Shown: one piece after another, positions 8,469 through 19,096 of the stretch
Numbering within the stretch: position 1 is the first letter of the stretch
Layout of the letters: the number at the start of each line of letters is the position of its first letter
Assembly (NCBI RefSeq): GCF_040045035.1
Contig: NZ_JBDZDS010000001.1
Coordinates: 820,981 to 884,980 of the forward strand
Length of the DNA: 64,000 nt
Reading direction: 5' to 3'
Source: Pseudaminobacter sp040045035
GTDB taxonomy: Bacteria > Pseudomonadota > Alphaproteobacteria > Rhizobiales > Rhizobiaceae
Position numbers and translations under genes: made by a program
Notes under the pieces: generated by a model
The model's database searches: none
What the model was told of the DNA's origin: nothing
The model's input: only the letters and a program-made list of their open reading frames with translations

Positions 8469-10769
8469 ATGAAGATCGCCTGTCTCGGAGGTGGGCCTGC
8501 CGGCCTGTACTTCGCAATCAGCATGAAGCTGCGCGACCCGTCGGCGGAGATCGTCGTGATCGAGCGCAACAAGCCGGACGACACGTTCGGCTGGGGTGTG
8601 GTGCTCTCCGACGAAACGCTGACCAACCTTGCCGCCAACGATCCGGTGAGTGCTGAAGCCATCCGCGCGCATTTCGCCTATTGGGACGACATCGCCGTCC
8701 ACTTCAAGGACACCAAGACGGTGTCGAGCGGCCACGGCTTCTGCGGCATCGGCCGCAAGCAGCTTCTCCTCCTGCTGCAGGCGCGAGCGAAAGAGCTTGG
8801 CATCGAAATTCGCTTCGAGACCAATGTGGAGAGCGTCGCGGGCTATGCGGAGCAATACGACCTCGTCGTTGCTGCCGATGGCCTGAACTCGCGGGCGCGC
8901 ACCGAGTTTGCCGCCCAGTTCGAGCCCGATATCGATGTCAGGGCCTGCAAGTTCGTCTGGCTCGGCACCCACCAGAAATTCGACGACGCCTTCACCTTCA
9001 TCTTCGAGGAGACCGAGCACGGCTGGGTCTGGGCGCACGCCTACCAGTTCGACAATGACACGGCGACCTTCATCGTCGAATGCAGCACCGAGACCTGGGA
9101 AAAATTCGGTTTCGGTGGCATGAGCCAGCAGGAGAGCATCGAGGTCTGCCAGCGCATCTTTGCCAAGCATCTCGACGGCCATGCGTTGATGACCAATGCC
9201 AACCACATTCGCGGCTCGGCTTGGCTGAACTTCCCGCGCGTGCTGTGCAAGCGCTGGTCCCACAAGAACATCGCGCTTCTGGGCGATGCGGCGGCAACCG
9301 CGCATTTCTCGATCGGATCGGGAACCAAGCTGGCGCTTGAGAGCGCGGTTGCGCTCGCCGAATATGTGCACACCGAAAAGTCGCTCGAAACCGCCTTCGC
9401 CCGCTACGAGGACGAGCGCCGCGTGCAGGTGCTGCGCCTGCAGTCGGCGGCGCGCAACTCGCTGGAATGGTTCGAGGAGGTGGAGCGCTATTTCCATCTC
9501 GACCCGGTGCAGTTCAACTATTCGCTGTTGACCCGTTCGCAGCGCATCAGCCACGAGAACCTGCGCCTGCGCGACAAGGACTGGCTGGAGAGCGCCGAGG
9601 GCTGGTTCCAGGAAAAGGCCGGCGCGCCGCAGGGCACGCACCGCGCGCCGATGTTCGCGCCGTTCAAGCTGCGCGGCATGGAACTGAAGAACCGCGTCGT
9701 GGTTTCGCCCATGGCGCAGTACAAGGCCGTCGACGGCACGCCGACCGACTGGCACCTCGTCCACTATGGCGAACGCGCCAAGGGCGGAGCAGGGCTTCTC
9801 TATATCGAGATGACCTGCGTGAGCGCCGAAGGCCGCATCACGCCCGGCTGCCCCGGCTTCTACGCGCCGGAACATGAAGTGGCCTGGAAGCGCATCGTCG
9901 ATTTCGTCCATACCGAGACGGAAGCCAAGATCTGCGCGCAGATCGGCCATGCCGGCCGCAAGGCTTCGACCTGCGTGGGCTGGGAAGGCACCGACAAGCC
10001 GCTGAAGGAAGGCAACTGGCCGCTGCTGTCGGTCTCCGACCTCCCCTGGTCCGCAGAAAACCAGACGCCGAAGGCGATGACCCGCACCGACATGGACCTG
10101 GTGCGCGACCAGTTCGTTGCCTCCGCCCAAATGGCGGATCGCTGCGGCTTCGACATGCTCGAAATCCACGCCGCGCACGGCTATCTGCTGTCGTCCTTCA
10201 TCACGCCGGTCACCAACAACCGCACCGACGAATATGGCGGCTCGCTTGAAAATCGCATGCGGTATCCGCTGGAGATCTTCCATGCGATCCGCGCCGTCTG
10301 GCCGGAGGACAAGCCGATCTCGGTTCGTATCTCGGCCAACGACTGGGTCGGCCCCGAGGGCGTGACGCCGCAGGAAGCGGTGGAGATCGCGCGTATCTTC
10401 CGGGAAGCCCGCGTCGACATCTGCGACGTTTCTGCCGGGCAGACCACCAAGGCTGCGCGCCCGGTCTATGGCCGCATGTTCCAGACGCCGTTCTCCGACC
10501 GCATCCGCAACGAGACCGGCATAGCGACCATGGCCGTGGGCAACATCTACGAGCCGGACCACGTCAACTCGATCCTGCTCGCCGGCCGCGCCGATCTCGT
10601 CTGCCTGGCGCGTCCGCACCTGACCGATCCTTACTGGACGCTGCGGGCCGCAGCGACGCTGGGCGACACGGCAGAGGCTTGGCCCGATCCGTATCTGCCC
10701 GGCCGCGACCAGCTTCGCCGCCTCGCCGAGCGCGCTGCCGAGATGGCGGCGCAGGATCGCGCGGTATGA
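8469..10769 (+). CDS. 2-aminobenzoyl-CoA monooxygenase/reductase (FAD hydroxylase fused to OYE-type reductase)
   Basis: 766-aa two-domain flavoenzyme. Residues 1-~380 are a FAD aromatic hydroxylase (GGGPAGL at 7-13; LLGDAAATAHF near 275). From ~394 an old-yellow-enzyme reductase follows (MFAPFKLRG, IGHAGRKAS, IHAAHGYLLSSF near 565). In Azoarcus the homologous enzyme hydroxylates 2-aminobenzoyl-CoA and then reduces the ring with NADH, destroying aromaticity without ring-cleaving oxygenase. Annotated relatives are also called salicylyl-CoA 5-hydroxylase, so substrate choice rests on the neighbouring ligase. Start at ATG 8469 has AAGGAG at good spacing. First gene of a tightly packed operon. Confidence 0.88.
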   Translation: MKIACLGGGPAGLYFAISMKLRDPSAEIVVIERNKPDDTFGWGVVLSDETLTNLAANDPVSAEAIRAHFAYWDDIAVHFKDTKTVSSGHGFCGIGRKQLLLLLQARAKELGIEIRFETNVESVAGYAEQYDLVVAADGLNSRARTEFAAQFEPDIDVRACKFVWLGTHQKFDDAFTFIFEETEHGWVWAHAYQFDNDTATFIVECSTETWEKFGFGGMSQQESIEVCQRIFAKHLDGHALMTNANHIRGSAWLNFPRVLCKRWSHKNIALLGDAAATAHFSIGSGTKLALESAVALAEYVHTEKSLETAFARYEDERRVQVLRLQSAARNSLEWFEEVERYFHLDPVQFNYSLLTRSQRISHENLRLRDKDWLESAEGWFQEKAGAPQGTHRAPMFAPFKLRGMELKNRVVVSPMAQYKAVDGTPTDWHLVHYGERAKGGAGLLYIEMTCVSAEGRITPGCPGFYAPEHEVAWKRIVDFVHTETEAKICAQIGHAGRKASTCVGWEGTDKPLKEGNWPLLSVSDLPWSAENQTPKAMTRTDMDLVRDQFVASAQMADRCGFDMLEIHAAHGYLLSSFITPVTNNRTDEYGGSLENRMRYPLEIFHAIRAVWPEDKPISVRISANDWVGPEGVTPQEAVEIARIFREARVDICDVSAGQTTKAARPVYGRMFQTPFSDRIRNETGIATMAVGNIYEPDHVNSILLAGRADLVCLARPHLTDPYWTLRAAATLGDTAEAWPDPYLPGRDQLRRLAERAAEMAAQDRAV

Positions 10770-11530
10770 GAGAGCTGACCGGCAAGTGCGCACTGGTCAC
10801 CGGCGGCGGCTCCGGCATGGGCGCCGTGATTGCGCGGGCGCTGGCCGATGCCGGTGCGACCGTCGTCGTCGCTGGTCGGCGCATGGATGCGCTGCTGGAG
10901 GTGGCGGCTAGTTCGAAGGACATCGTCGCCATGACGGCCGATGTCACCGACGAGGCGTCGCTCAAGGCTCTGTTCGACAAGATCGCCAGCGAAGTCGGCG
11001 ATCTCGACATCGTCATTGCCAATGCGGGTGCTGCCGAAAGCGCGCCCTTCCGGCGCACCGGCCTCGACCTCTGGCGCCGGATGATGGACGTGAACCTCAC
11101 CAGCGTTTTCATGACCTTCCAGCAGGCGCTGGCCGGCGGCATGGCGAAGCGGGGCGAGGGCAGGTTGGTCGCGATCGCCTCCACCGCCGGGCTCAAGGGA
11201 TACCCTTACGTCTCCGCCTATGCGGCCGCCAAGCATGGGGTTATCGGGCTGACGCGCTCTCTGGCGCTTGAACTCGCCGAGACCGGCATTACGGTGAACG
11301 CCGTCTGTCCCGGATTCACGTTGACGCCCATGCTTGAACGCTCGATCGAAAACATCATGCAGAAGACCGGCAAGAGCCGAGAGGAAGCCGCCGCCGCGCT
11401 GACGGCGGGCAACCCGCAGCGCCGCTTCGTGCTCCCGGAGGAGGTAGCGCAGAGCGTGCTCTACCTCTGCGGGCCGAACTCCGGCTCCATGACCGGCCAG
11501 GCTCTTTCCGTATCCGGGGGCGAGATATGA
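10766..11530 (+). CDS. SDR-family oxidoreductase of the aminobenzoyl-CoA operon
   Basis: 254-aa classical short-chain dehydrogenase. The cofactor motif TGGGSGMG is at residues 12-19, NAG at the end of beta-4, and the catalytic Tyr152/Lys156 pair in SAYAAAKHG. Its ATG overlaps the preceding stop (ATGA), so translation is coupled. It likely acts as a 3-hydroxyacyl-CoA-type dehydrogenase on the reduced ring product formed by the monooxygenase/reductase; the exact substrate is inferred from context. The next gene also overlaps by four bases. Confidence 0.85.
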   Translation: MRELTGKCALVTGGGSGMGAVIARALADAGATVVVAGRRMDALLEVAASSKDIVAMTADVTDEASLKALFDKIASEVGDLDIVIANAGAAESAPFRRTGLDLWRRMMDVNLTSVFMTFQQALAGGMAKRGEGRLVAIASTAGLKGYPYVSAYAAAKHGVIGLTRSLALELAETGITVNAVCPGFTLTPMLERSIENIMQKTGKSREEAAAALTAGNPQRRFVLPEEVAQSVLYLCGPNSGSMTGQALSVSGGEI

Positions 11531-12021
11531 GCGTGCAGCTGCCCGACGAGTTGAGTGCTTCCAGCGCCGCCAGGCCGCGGGTTCGCGTCTGGCTGAAGCT
11601 TTTGAAGGTCACGAAGATCGTCGAGCAGGTCGTGCGCGAAAACCTGCGCGCCGAATTCGACACCACCTTGCCGCGCTTCGACGTGCTTGCCGCGCTCGAC
11701 CGCTTCGAAGACGGCCTCAAGATGAGCGAACTTTCGGCAGCGCTTCGCGTCTCCAACGGCAATGTCACCGGCATCATCGAACGTCTCGTCATCGACGGGC
11801 TGGTGCTGCGCGTGCCGGTCGAAGGCGACAAGCGCGCCACCCTGGTGCGCCTGACCCAGAAGGGGCAGGAGGAGTTCGCCAAGATGGCGGCCGCGCATGC
11901 GCGCTGGGTCAATGCCGTGCTCGAGGACCTGCCGCCGGCGGCGTGCGAGCAGGTCATCGGTATCCTGGACACCATCGGCCGGGCGCCGAAACAGACAGTG
12001 AAGGTTGATGATAATGACTGA
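11527..12021 (+). CDS. MarR-family transcriptional regulator inside the aminobenzoyl-CoA operon
   Basis: 164-aa MarR protein. The winged helix spans roughly residues 55-120, with a recognition-helix region LSAALRVSNGNVTGII and wing residues VEGDKRATLVRLT. ATGA overlap upstream and an eight-base overlap downstream place it inside the operon. MarR regulators of aromatic-CoA pathways commonly sense the CoA thioester and repress their own operon, so product-type induction by 2-aminobenzoyl-CoA is a fair inference. No clear operator palindrome was recognised in 8299-8468. Confidence 0.88.
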   Translation: MSVQLPDELSASSAARPRVRVWLKLLKVTKIVEQVVRENLRAEFDTTLPRFDVLAALDRFEDGLKMSELSAALRVSNGNVTGIIERLVIDGLVLRVPVEGDKRATLVRLTQKGQEEFAKMAAAHARWVNAVLEDLPPAACEQVIGILDTIGRAPKQTVKVDDND

Positions 12022-12826
12022 TATGGCGGGTTACGTCGCAAAGCATTTCCGCTGGCGCGTGGAGGACGGTATTGCCGTCGTCACGCTCGACCGGCCCGAG
12101 CGCAAGAACCCCCTGACCTTCGACAGCTACGCCGAGCTGCGCGACGTGTTCCGCGCACTGGTCTATGCCGAAGACATCAAGGCGGTGGTGTTCGGCTCCA
12201 ACGGCGGCAATTTCTGCTCGGGCGGCGATGTGCACGACATCATCGGCCCGCTGCTCGACCTGGACATGAAGGGCCTGCTGCGCTTCACCCGCATGACTGG
12301 CGATCTGGTGAAAGCCATGATCAATTGCGGCAAGCCGGTGATCGCGGCGGTCGACGGCGTCTGTGTCGGCGCCGGCGCCATCGTCGCCATGGCCTCCGAC
12401 ATCCGCATCGCCACGCCCGAGGCCAAGACCGCGTTCCTGTTCACCCGCGTCGGCCTTGCCGGCTGCGACATGGGCGCCTGCGCAATCCTGCCCCGCATCA
12501 TCGGCCAGGGCCGAGCGTCCGAACTGCTCTATACCGGCCGCACGATGAGCGCGGATGAAGGCGAACGCTGGGGCTTCTACAACCGCCTGGTGGATGCCGC
12601 TTCGCTGGACGCCGAGGCTCTCGCGCTGGCCCGCCGTCTCGCCGACGGCCCGAACTTCGGCCACATGATGACCAAGACCATGCTGAACCAGGAATGGTCG
12701 ATGTCCATCGAGCAGGCCATCGAGGCCGAAGCGCAGGCGCAGGCCATCTGCATGCAGACCCAGGATTTCAAGCGCGCCTATGACGCCTTCGTCGCGCGCG
12801 AAAAGCCGGCTTTCAAAGGCGACTGA
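12014..12826 (+). CDS. Enoyl-CoA hydratase/isomerase
   Basis: 270-aa crotonase-fold enzyme. The oxyanion-hole sequences are visible in NGGNFCSGGDVHDI and VDGVCVGAGAIVAMAS; the region around GLAGCDMGACAILPRIIG matches the usual active-site area, with Asp/Cys where some members carry Glu. It should hydrate, isomerise or hydrolytically open an unsaturated alicyclic CoA ester during beta-oxidation-like breakdown of the reduced aminobenzoyl-CoA. The ATG at 12014 is preceded by GAAGG; ATG 12008 is an alternative. It overlaps the MarR stop. Confidence 0.88.
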   Translation: MTDMAGYVAKHFRWRVEDGIAVVTLDRPERKNPLTFDSYAELRDVFRALVYAEDIKAVVFGSNGGNFCSGGDVHDIIGPLLDLDMKGLLRFTRMTGDLVKAMINCGKPVIAAVDGVCVGAGAIVAMASDIRIATPEAKTAFLFTRVGLAGCDMGACAILPRIIGQGRASELLYTGRTMSADEGERWGFYNRLVDAASLDAEALALARRLADGPNFGHMMTKTMLNQEWSMSIEQAIEAEAQAQAICMQTQDFKRAYDAFVAREKPAFKGD

Positions 12827-12827
12827 C

Positions 12828-13985
<1,158 letters not shown>

Positions 13986-13989
13986 CAAG

Positions 13990-15612
13990 ATGCTGGGACC
14001 ATCGGCGCACACCGACACCTTTACACGTGACAACCTGCCGCCGATGGAGGAGTGGCCCAACCTGCTGCTCGACGGCTTCGACTATCCCGAAACCCTCAAT
14101 GTCGGCGTCGAATTCACCGACGCCATGGTCGCCAAGGGCTTTGGCGACAACATCGCGCTGATCGGCAATGGCCGCCGCCGCACCTACAAGGAACTGACCG
14201 ACTGGTCGAACCGCATCGCGCATGCGCTGGTCGACACCTATGGCGTCAAGCCCGGCAATCGGGTTCTGATCCGCTCGGCCAACAATCCGGCCATGGTCGC
14301 CTGCTGGCTGGCGGCCACCAAGGCGGGTGCCGTGGTGGTCAATACCATGCCGATGCTGCGCGCCGGTGAGTTGGGCAAGATCGTCGACAAGGCGGAGATC
14401 GAGTTCGCGCTGTGCGACACGCGCATCCTCGACGAGATCGTCGCCTGCGCCAAGACCTCGAAATTCCTCAAGAAGGTGATCGGCTTCGACGGCACCGCCA
14501 ACCACGATGCCGAGCTCGACCGCATCGCGCTCGACAAGCCGGTGAAGTTCAAGGCCGTGCCGACCAGCCGCGACGATGTTGCGCTGCTGGGCTTCACCTC
14601 AGGCACCACCGGCGAGCCCAAGGCGACGATGCATTTCCATCGCGACCTGCTCATCATCGCCGATGCCTATGCCAAGGAAGTACTGGGCGTTCGTCCGGAC
14701 GATATCTTCGTCGGCTCGCCGCCGCTCGCCTTCACCTTCGGCCTCGGCGGCCTCGCCATCTTTCCGCTGCGCTTCGGCGCCGCCGCGACCCTGCTGGAGC
14801 AGGCAACGCCGCCGAAGATGATCGAGATCATCGAGACCTACAAGGCGACCATCAGCTTCACCGCGCCTACCGCCTATCGGGTGATGCTCGCTGCGATGGA
14901 AGAGGGCGCGGACCTCAGCTCGCTGCGGGTCGCCGTATCTGCGGGCGAAACTCTGCCGGCGCCGGTCTACAATGCCTGGATGGAAAAGACCGGCAAGCCG
15001 ATGCTGGACGGCATCGGCGCCACCGAAATGCTGCACATCTTCATCACCAACCGCTTGGGCGATTCAGCACCCGGCTCCACCGGCAAGCCGGTGACCGGCT
15101 ATGAGGCCAGGATCGTCGGCGAGGACATGAAAGAGAAGCCACGCGGCGAGGTGGGTCGGCTTGCGGTGCGCGGCCCCACGGGTTGCCGCTATCTCGCCGA
15201 TGCGCGCCAGAAGAAATATGTGCGCGACGGCTGGAACCTGACGGGCGATTCCTTCTACCAGGACGAGGACGGCTATTTCCATTTCGCCGCCCGTTCCGAC
15301 GACATGATCATCTCGGCCGGCTACAACATAGCCGGGCCGGAGGTGGAAGCGGCACTGCTCAGCCACGACTTCGTCGCCGAATGCGCCGTCATCGGTGCGG
15401 CCGACGAGGAGCGGGGCCAGATCGTTCAGGCGCATGTGGTGCTGGTCCAGGGTGTCTCCGCCGATGCAATGACGACCAAGATCCTGCAGGATCACGTCAA
15501 GCAGGTGATCGCGCCGTACAAATATCCGCGTTCGATCAAGTTCATCGAGGCGCTGCCCAAGACCGCTACCGGCAAGATCCAGCGCTTCATGCTGAAGGAC
15601 GCGGCGCAGTAG
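13990..15612 (+). CDS. 2-aminobenzoate-CoA ligase (benzoate-CoA ligase family)
   Basis: 540-aa AMP-forming acyl-CoA synthetase. The adenylation P-loop FTSGTTGEPKATMHFH is near residue 199, GATEMLHIF and LTGDSFYQDEDGYFHF follow, and the C-terminal catalytic lysine lies in TGKIQRFMLK near 528. The N-terminal sequence pattern and benzoate-CoA-ligase type fit 2-aminobenzoate activation, the entry reaction for the monooxygenase/reductase encoded first in the operon. The gene starts four bases after the dehydrogenase stop and ends the operon before a hairpin. Benzoate or salicylate as substrate cannot be excluded. Confidence 0.88.
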   Translation: MLGPSAHTDTFTRDNLPPMEEWPNLLLDGFDYPETLNVGVEFTDAMVAKGFGDNIALIGNGRRRTYKELTDWSNRIAHALVDTYGVKPGNRVLIRSANNPAMVACWLAATKAGAVVVNTMPMLRAGELGKIVDKAEIEFALCDTRILDEIVACAKTSKFLKKVIGFDGTANHDAELDRIALDKPVKFKAVPTSRDDVALLGFTSGTTGEPKATMHFHRDLLIIADAYAKEVLGVRPDDIFVGSPPLAFTFGLGGLAIFPLRFGAAATLLEQATPPKMIEIIETYKATISFTAPTAYRVMLAAMEEGADLSSLRVAVSAGETLPAPVYNAWMEKTGKPMLDGIGATEMLHIFITNRLGDSAPGSTGKPVTGYEARIVGEDMKEKPRGEVGRLAVRGPTGCRYLADARQKKYVRDGWNLTGDSFYQDEDGYFHFAARSDDMIISAGYNIAGPEVEAALLSHDFVAECAVIGAADEERGQIVQAHVVLVQGVSADAMTTKILQDHVKQVIAPYKYPRSIKFIEALPKTATGKIQRFMLKDAAQ

Positions 15613-15631
15613 GTCGCCTCGCGTCTAAATT

Positions 15632-15658
15632 GATCCCGAGACTTGCCGTCTCGGGATC
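15632..15658. terminator. Terminator-like hairpin between convergent operons
   Basis: An 11-bp perfect inverted repeat (GATCCCGAGAC at 15632-15642, complement at 15648-15658) with a TTGCC loop, 19 bases after the ligase stop. It separates the operon from the convergent antiporter gene. No T-run follows. Confidence 0.6.
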
Positions 15659-15770
15659 ATATGGCGGGCATTAGTCCGTCCTCATGCTTTCTCGGCTCAA
15701 TTGGCGCCGGGTATTCAACGCACTTGCGGCGATTTGAAATGCTGCCACAGCTTGGCACTGCAACTCAAAA

Positions 15771-16988
15771 CTAGGTGATCGGGGCCTTCATTGCGCCGTT
15801 GCGCCGTGCAAACACGTCGGCCAGAGGACTGGCGGTCAGGCCATGAGCCAGGACGCTGAGGATCACCGTCCAGGCAACCGTCGCCGTCAGCGTCTCGCTG
15901 CCCGGCAGGTTCGCATCGAGAACGATGATGGCGAACACGATGCTCGCCAGGCCTCTCGGCCCGAACCAGCCCAGAAAGAGCTTGCCGTCGGCGTTCAGCC
16001 CCGTGCCGGCCAAGGCCAGCCAGACCGGCAGCATTCGAACCGCCGTTAGGCTCAGAACGGCATAGACGACGATTTCCCAGGTCAGCCGGCTCAGCGCCTG
16101 GCCTATCACCGCCGCGCCGAAGAGCACCCAGGTCAGAAGGCCGAAGAGGTCGCCGGAGCCTTCGGCCGCGAGCAGCAATTCGTGCTTCTGCTTCTGGTCG
16201 CGGACCATCCCGCCGGCCACGATCCCGCCGACGAAGCAGGCAATGAAGCCGCTGCCGCCCAGCGCCTGTGCCGCACCGAAGGAGGCGAGCGCCAGGGCGA
16301 TAGCCGGCAACTGACGCCATGCCGGGCTGAGCCAGCCGTGCCCGGCCGAAAGGCGGAGCGCCCAGACGCCGATGATAGCAAAGAATATGCCTACGGCGCC
16401 CCCGATCCCGATCTCCTGCGCGAAATGTTCGAGCACCAGTTGCCAAGAGCCGCCGTCGGCCGGTTTAGAGGCAAAAGCCAAGAGGATCAGAAGGATAGGC
16501 ACGCAGATGCCGTCATTCAGGCCGCTCTCCACATTCAAGCCCTCGCGGATCGGCGGGGGGACGGCGGGGTTGGTCACCACCGCCTTGCCCAGGGCCGCGT
16601 CGGTCGGAGCCAGCATGGTGGCAAGCAGGGCGCACTCGATCATTCCGAGTTTTGGGAAAAGCAGGGCGGCGGCAGCGGTCCCAAGCAGGATGGTCAGGGG
16701 CAGGCCGATCAGCAGCAGGCGCTCGGGGATCGTGTAGTTGAGCCTGAGAACGCTGAGATCGGCATTGGCGGCATCCGTGAACAGGACGAGCGCCAGCGTG
16801 AGCTCGGCCAGCGTCCGAAGGCCCTGAGCATGGACATCCAGGGTGAGCCAGTTCAGCCCCTCAGGGCCGACGGCGAGCCCGAAGGCGGTGAACACCAGAG
16901 CGCCGGCAACGGGCGTGCGCTCGAGCCGCCCTGCGATGAGCGCATAGACGAACGCAAATCCAGCGAGGATGGCCAGGTCCTGGTGCAT
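15771..16988 (-). CDS. Cation:proton antiporter, CPA1/NhaP type
   Basis: 405-aa membrane protein with about twelve hydrophobic segments matching the Na+/H+ exchanger fold. The motif NVESGLNDGICVPIL contains the paired Asn-Asp of CPA1 antiporters expected in the ion site. It would exchange Na+ or K+ for protons across the inner membrane. No cytoplasmic regulatory domain follows the transporter core. It is a single-gene unit, convergent to the aminobenzoate operon and in the same direction as the sugar cluster but 176 bases away from it. Confidence 0.85.
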   Translation of the reverse strand: MHQDLAILAGFAFVYALIAGRLERTPVAGALVFTAFGLAVGPEGLNWLTLDVHAQGLRTLAELTLALVLFTDAANADLSVLRLNYTIPERLLLIGLPLTILLGTAAAALLFPKLGMIECALLATMLAPTDAALGKAVVTNPAVPPPIREGLNVESGLNDGICVPILLILLAFASKPADGGSWQLVLEHFAQEIGIGGAVGIFFAIIGVWALRLSAGHGWLSPAWRQLPAIALALASFGAAQALGGSGFIACFVGGIVAGGMVRDQKQKHELLLAAEGSGDLFGLLTWVLFGAAVIGQALSRLTWEIVVYAVLSLTAVRMLPVWLALAGTGLNADGKLFLGWFGPRGLASIVFAIIVLDANLPGSETLTATVAWTVILSVLAHGLTASPLADVFARRNGAMKAPIT

Positions 16989-17164
16989 GATCCACCGGTT
17001 CTCCCGCGCACTGGCAGTCGCTCCCCGTCTGTTCCATTGGCGCCAGCCGAAGGTTCGTCGATACTACCATGCTGGAACGGCAATCGCATTCGCGCAACGG
17101 AGACCGCACGTCAAGAGCAGGCACGACGTTATCATCGGATGTATGGCTTCGCGCGCTGCTGCGG

Positions 17165-18307
17165 CTAACCTCGCTTCGCCATCAGCGCCTTCGCCTCTTT
17201 CACGCCCAATGCCGCCGGCCGCTCGCAGCTCGTCTGCATGGCGACGAACTTGCCGGTCTCGCCTGACTTCAGAATTCCGGTCATCACCTCCACCGCATGC
17301 AGCGCCATCTCAATGGAACAGCGGTGCGGCCGGTCCTCGAGGATAGCCAGTGCCATGTCGGCGAGCCCGGCCGTGCGGTAGTTGGCCATCATGCCGTGCG
17401 AGTGCTTCTCGTTCTCGATGCCGAACGGATGCTCCCACTTCGGCAGTTTCTTTGCCGCCTTGCCGCCGTTGGTGTAGCCGAGAACGCCGCCGAAGAAGTT
17501 GGGGTCAGGCACGAACAGCGTGCCCGCCTCGCCATAAAGCTCCATCGGCTGATGGGCGTGAACCCAGACATCCCAGCTCGTGTTCATTGTTACCACTGCT
17601 CCGCTCGCGAACTCCAGTATGGCGTGGATGGTCGTGGGCGTGTCGACCGGGATCTTTTCGCCCGCCCGCGGCTTGGACAGGATGGTCCGCTCCTTGGCCG
17701 GGGTCGAGGCGAAAGCCGCGACCTGCCTGACCGGCCCGATGAGCTGGATCAGGTTGGTGACGTAATACGGTCCGATGTCGAGGACCGGGCCAGCGCCCGG
17801 CTGGAAGAAGAAGTCCGGATTGGGGTGCCAGTGCTCCATGCCGTGGCTCATCACGAAACAGGTGCCGCTGGTGATCTTGCCGACCTTGCCCTCGTCGATC
17901 AGGTTGCGGGCGAGCTGGTGCGCCCCGCCCAGGAAGGTGTCCGGCGCCGACCCGATGCGCAACCCCTTCTTCTCGGCCCGCTTCTTGAGGTCCGACCCTT
18001 CCTTGACCGACAGCACGAACGGCTTTTCCGAATAGACGTGCTTGCCGGCGTCGAGCACTGCCTTGGACACCTCATAGTGCACCGCCGGCACGGTGAGATT
18101 GACGACGATGTCGATGTCCTTGGCCTTGAGCAGGTCCTCTACCGTCTCGGCGCGCAGCGAGAATTCCTTCGCCCGTGCCTTGGCCGCCTGCATGTTGATG
18201 TCGGCGCAGGCGCGCATCTCGATGCCGCGGAACATCGGCGCCAGCCTGAAATAGGCCGCCGATATGTTGCCGCAACCGATGACGCCGACCCCCAGTTTCC
18301 TTGCCAT
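17165..18307 (-). CDS. Gfo/Idh/MocA-family sugar dehydrogenase
   Basis: 380-aa NAD(P)-dependent oxidoreductase. The Rossmann motif is GVIGCGNISAAYF from residue 8, the family EKP motif is Glu94-Lys95-Pro96, and the substrate-side region includes GPVLDIGPYYVTNL. Such enzymes oxidise or reduce a ring hydroxyl of sugars, inositols or glycosides, often forming 3-keto sugars. It is the last gene of the ABC-transporter operon, ten bases after the isomerase gene, and its start ATG 18307 has AGGAG upstream. The substrate is unknown. Confidence 0.88.
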   Translation of the reverse strand: MARKLGVGVIGCGNISAAYFRLAPMFRGIEMRACADINMQAAKARAKEFSLRAETVEDLLKAKDIDIVVNLTVPAVHYEVSKAVLDAGKHVYSEKPFVLSVKEGSDLKKRAEKKGLRIGSAPDTFLGGAHQLARNLIDEGKVGKITSGTCFVMSHGMEHWHPNPDFFFQPGAGPVLDIGPYYVTNLIQLIGPVRQVAAFASTPAKERTILSKPRAGEKIPVDTPTTIHAILEFASGAVVTMNTSWDVWVHAHQPMELYGEAGTLFVPDPNFFGGVLGYTNGGKAAKKLPKWEHPFGIENEKHSHGMMANYRTAGLADMALAILEDRPHRCSIEMALHAVEVMTGILKSGETGKFVAMQTSCERPAALGVKEAKALMAKRG

Positions 18308-18317
18308 ATGCCTTCTC

Positions 18318-19064
18318 CTAGTAAGCCTTGACCGCAGCGATCGACCGGCGCGCGAAGCGCTCGACGTCGTTGGGATTGTCCTGTTCCATGATGAAGTGTT
18401 TCGCCGGCGTCTTTTTCCGCAAGGTTTTGATCAGCCCGGCCCAATCCACGGTGCCGTGGCCCACATCGGACCAGCCGTCCTCGTCCAGCCCCTCGCCAGG
18501 CCTTGCGATGTCCTTGACATGCACTGCCACGATGCGCTGCCCGTGCCTGTCGATCCAGGGCAGCGGATCGGCGCCGCCGCGCACCACCCAGGCCACGTCC
18601 ATCTCCCAGCCGATGTCCGGCGCGACCGAAAGGATGTGTTCCTGCGGCACGGAGCCGTCGGCAAGCGGCGCGAACTCGAAATCGTGGTTGTGCCACGCGA
18701 AGCCGTAGCCCGCCGCCTTCGCCTGCTCGCCTACCTTGGCCAGCCGCTCACCAAATGCCCGCCAGCCGGCCGCATCCGTCGGCCGTGCCTCGGCCACGAG
18801 ATAGGGACAGACCAGCAGCTTGACGCGGAGCGTCTCGGCGATGCGCTGCACCCCATCGAAATCGGTCTCCAGCGCGTCGATGGAGAAATGAGCCGTCGGC
18901 ATCGAAAGCCCGTTCCTGTCGAGCTCGGCCCGGAAGGCCTGCGGGTCCTCGTAGACCCCGCCGAACCCTTCGACCTCCCTGTAGCCGGTCGCTGACAGCA
19001 TCTTCAGCACCTGATCCCAGGGGAGGAAGTTGCGGGCGCTGTAAAGTTGGAATGACCAGTTCAT
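18318..19064 (-). CDS. Sugar phosphate isomerase/epimerase-like TIM barrel
   Basis: 248-aa xylose-isomerase-like TIM barrel. Metal-binding residues are suggested by AWHNHDFEF, DIGWEMDVAWVV and HVKDIARPGE. The start at ATG 19064 (MNWSFQLYSARNF) fits the usual beginning of the first strand. Members epimerise or isomerise sugars, and relatives paired with Gfo/Idh enzymes can act on 3-keto sugars or glycosides. Operon position between the ABC ATPase and the dehydrogenase indicates a role in catabolism of the imported carbohydrate. Confidence 0.82.
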   Translation of the reverse strand: MNWSFQLYSARNFLPWDQVLKMLSATGYREVEGFGGVYEDPQAFRAELDRNGLSMPTAHFSIDALETDFDGVQRIAETLRVKLLVCPYLVAEARPTDAAGWRAFGERLAKVGEQAKAAGYGFAWHNHDFEFAPLADGSVPQEHILSVAPDIGWEMDVAWVVRGGADPLPWIDRHGQRIVAVHVKDIARPGEGLDEDGWSDVGHGTVDWAGLIKTLRKKTPAKHFIMEQDNPNDVERFARRSIAAVKAY

Positions 19065-19096
19065 CGTGTCCGTCCGTTTCTGGGGGAGAGAAATCG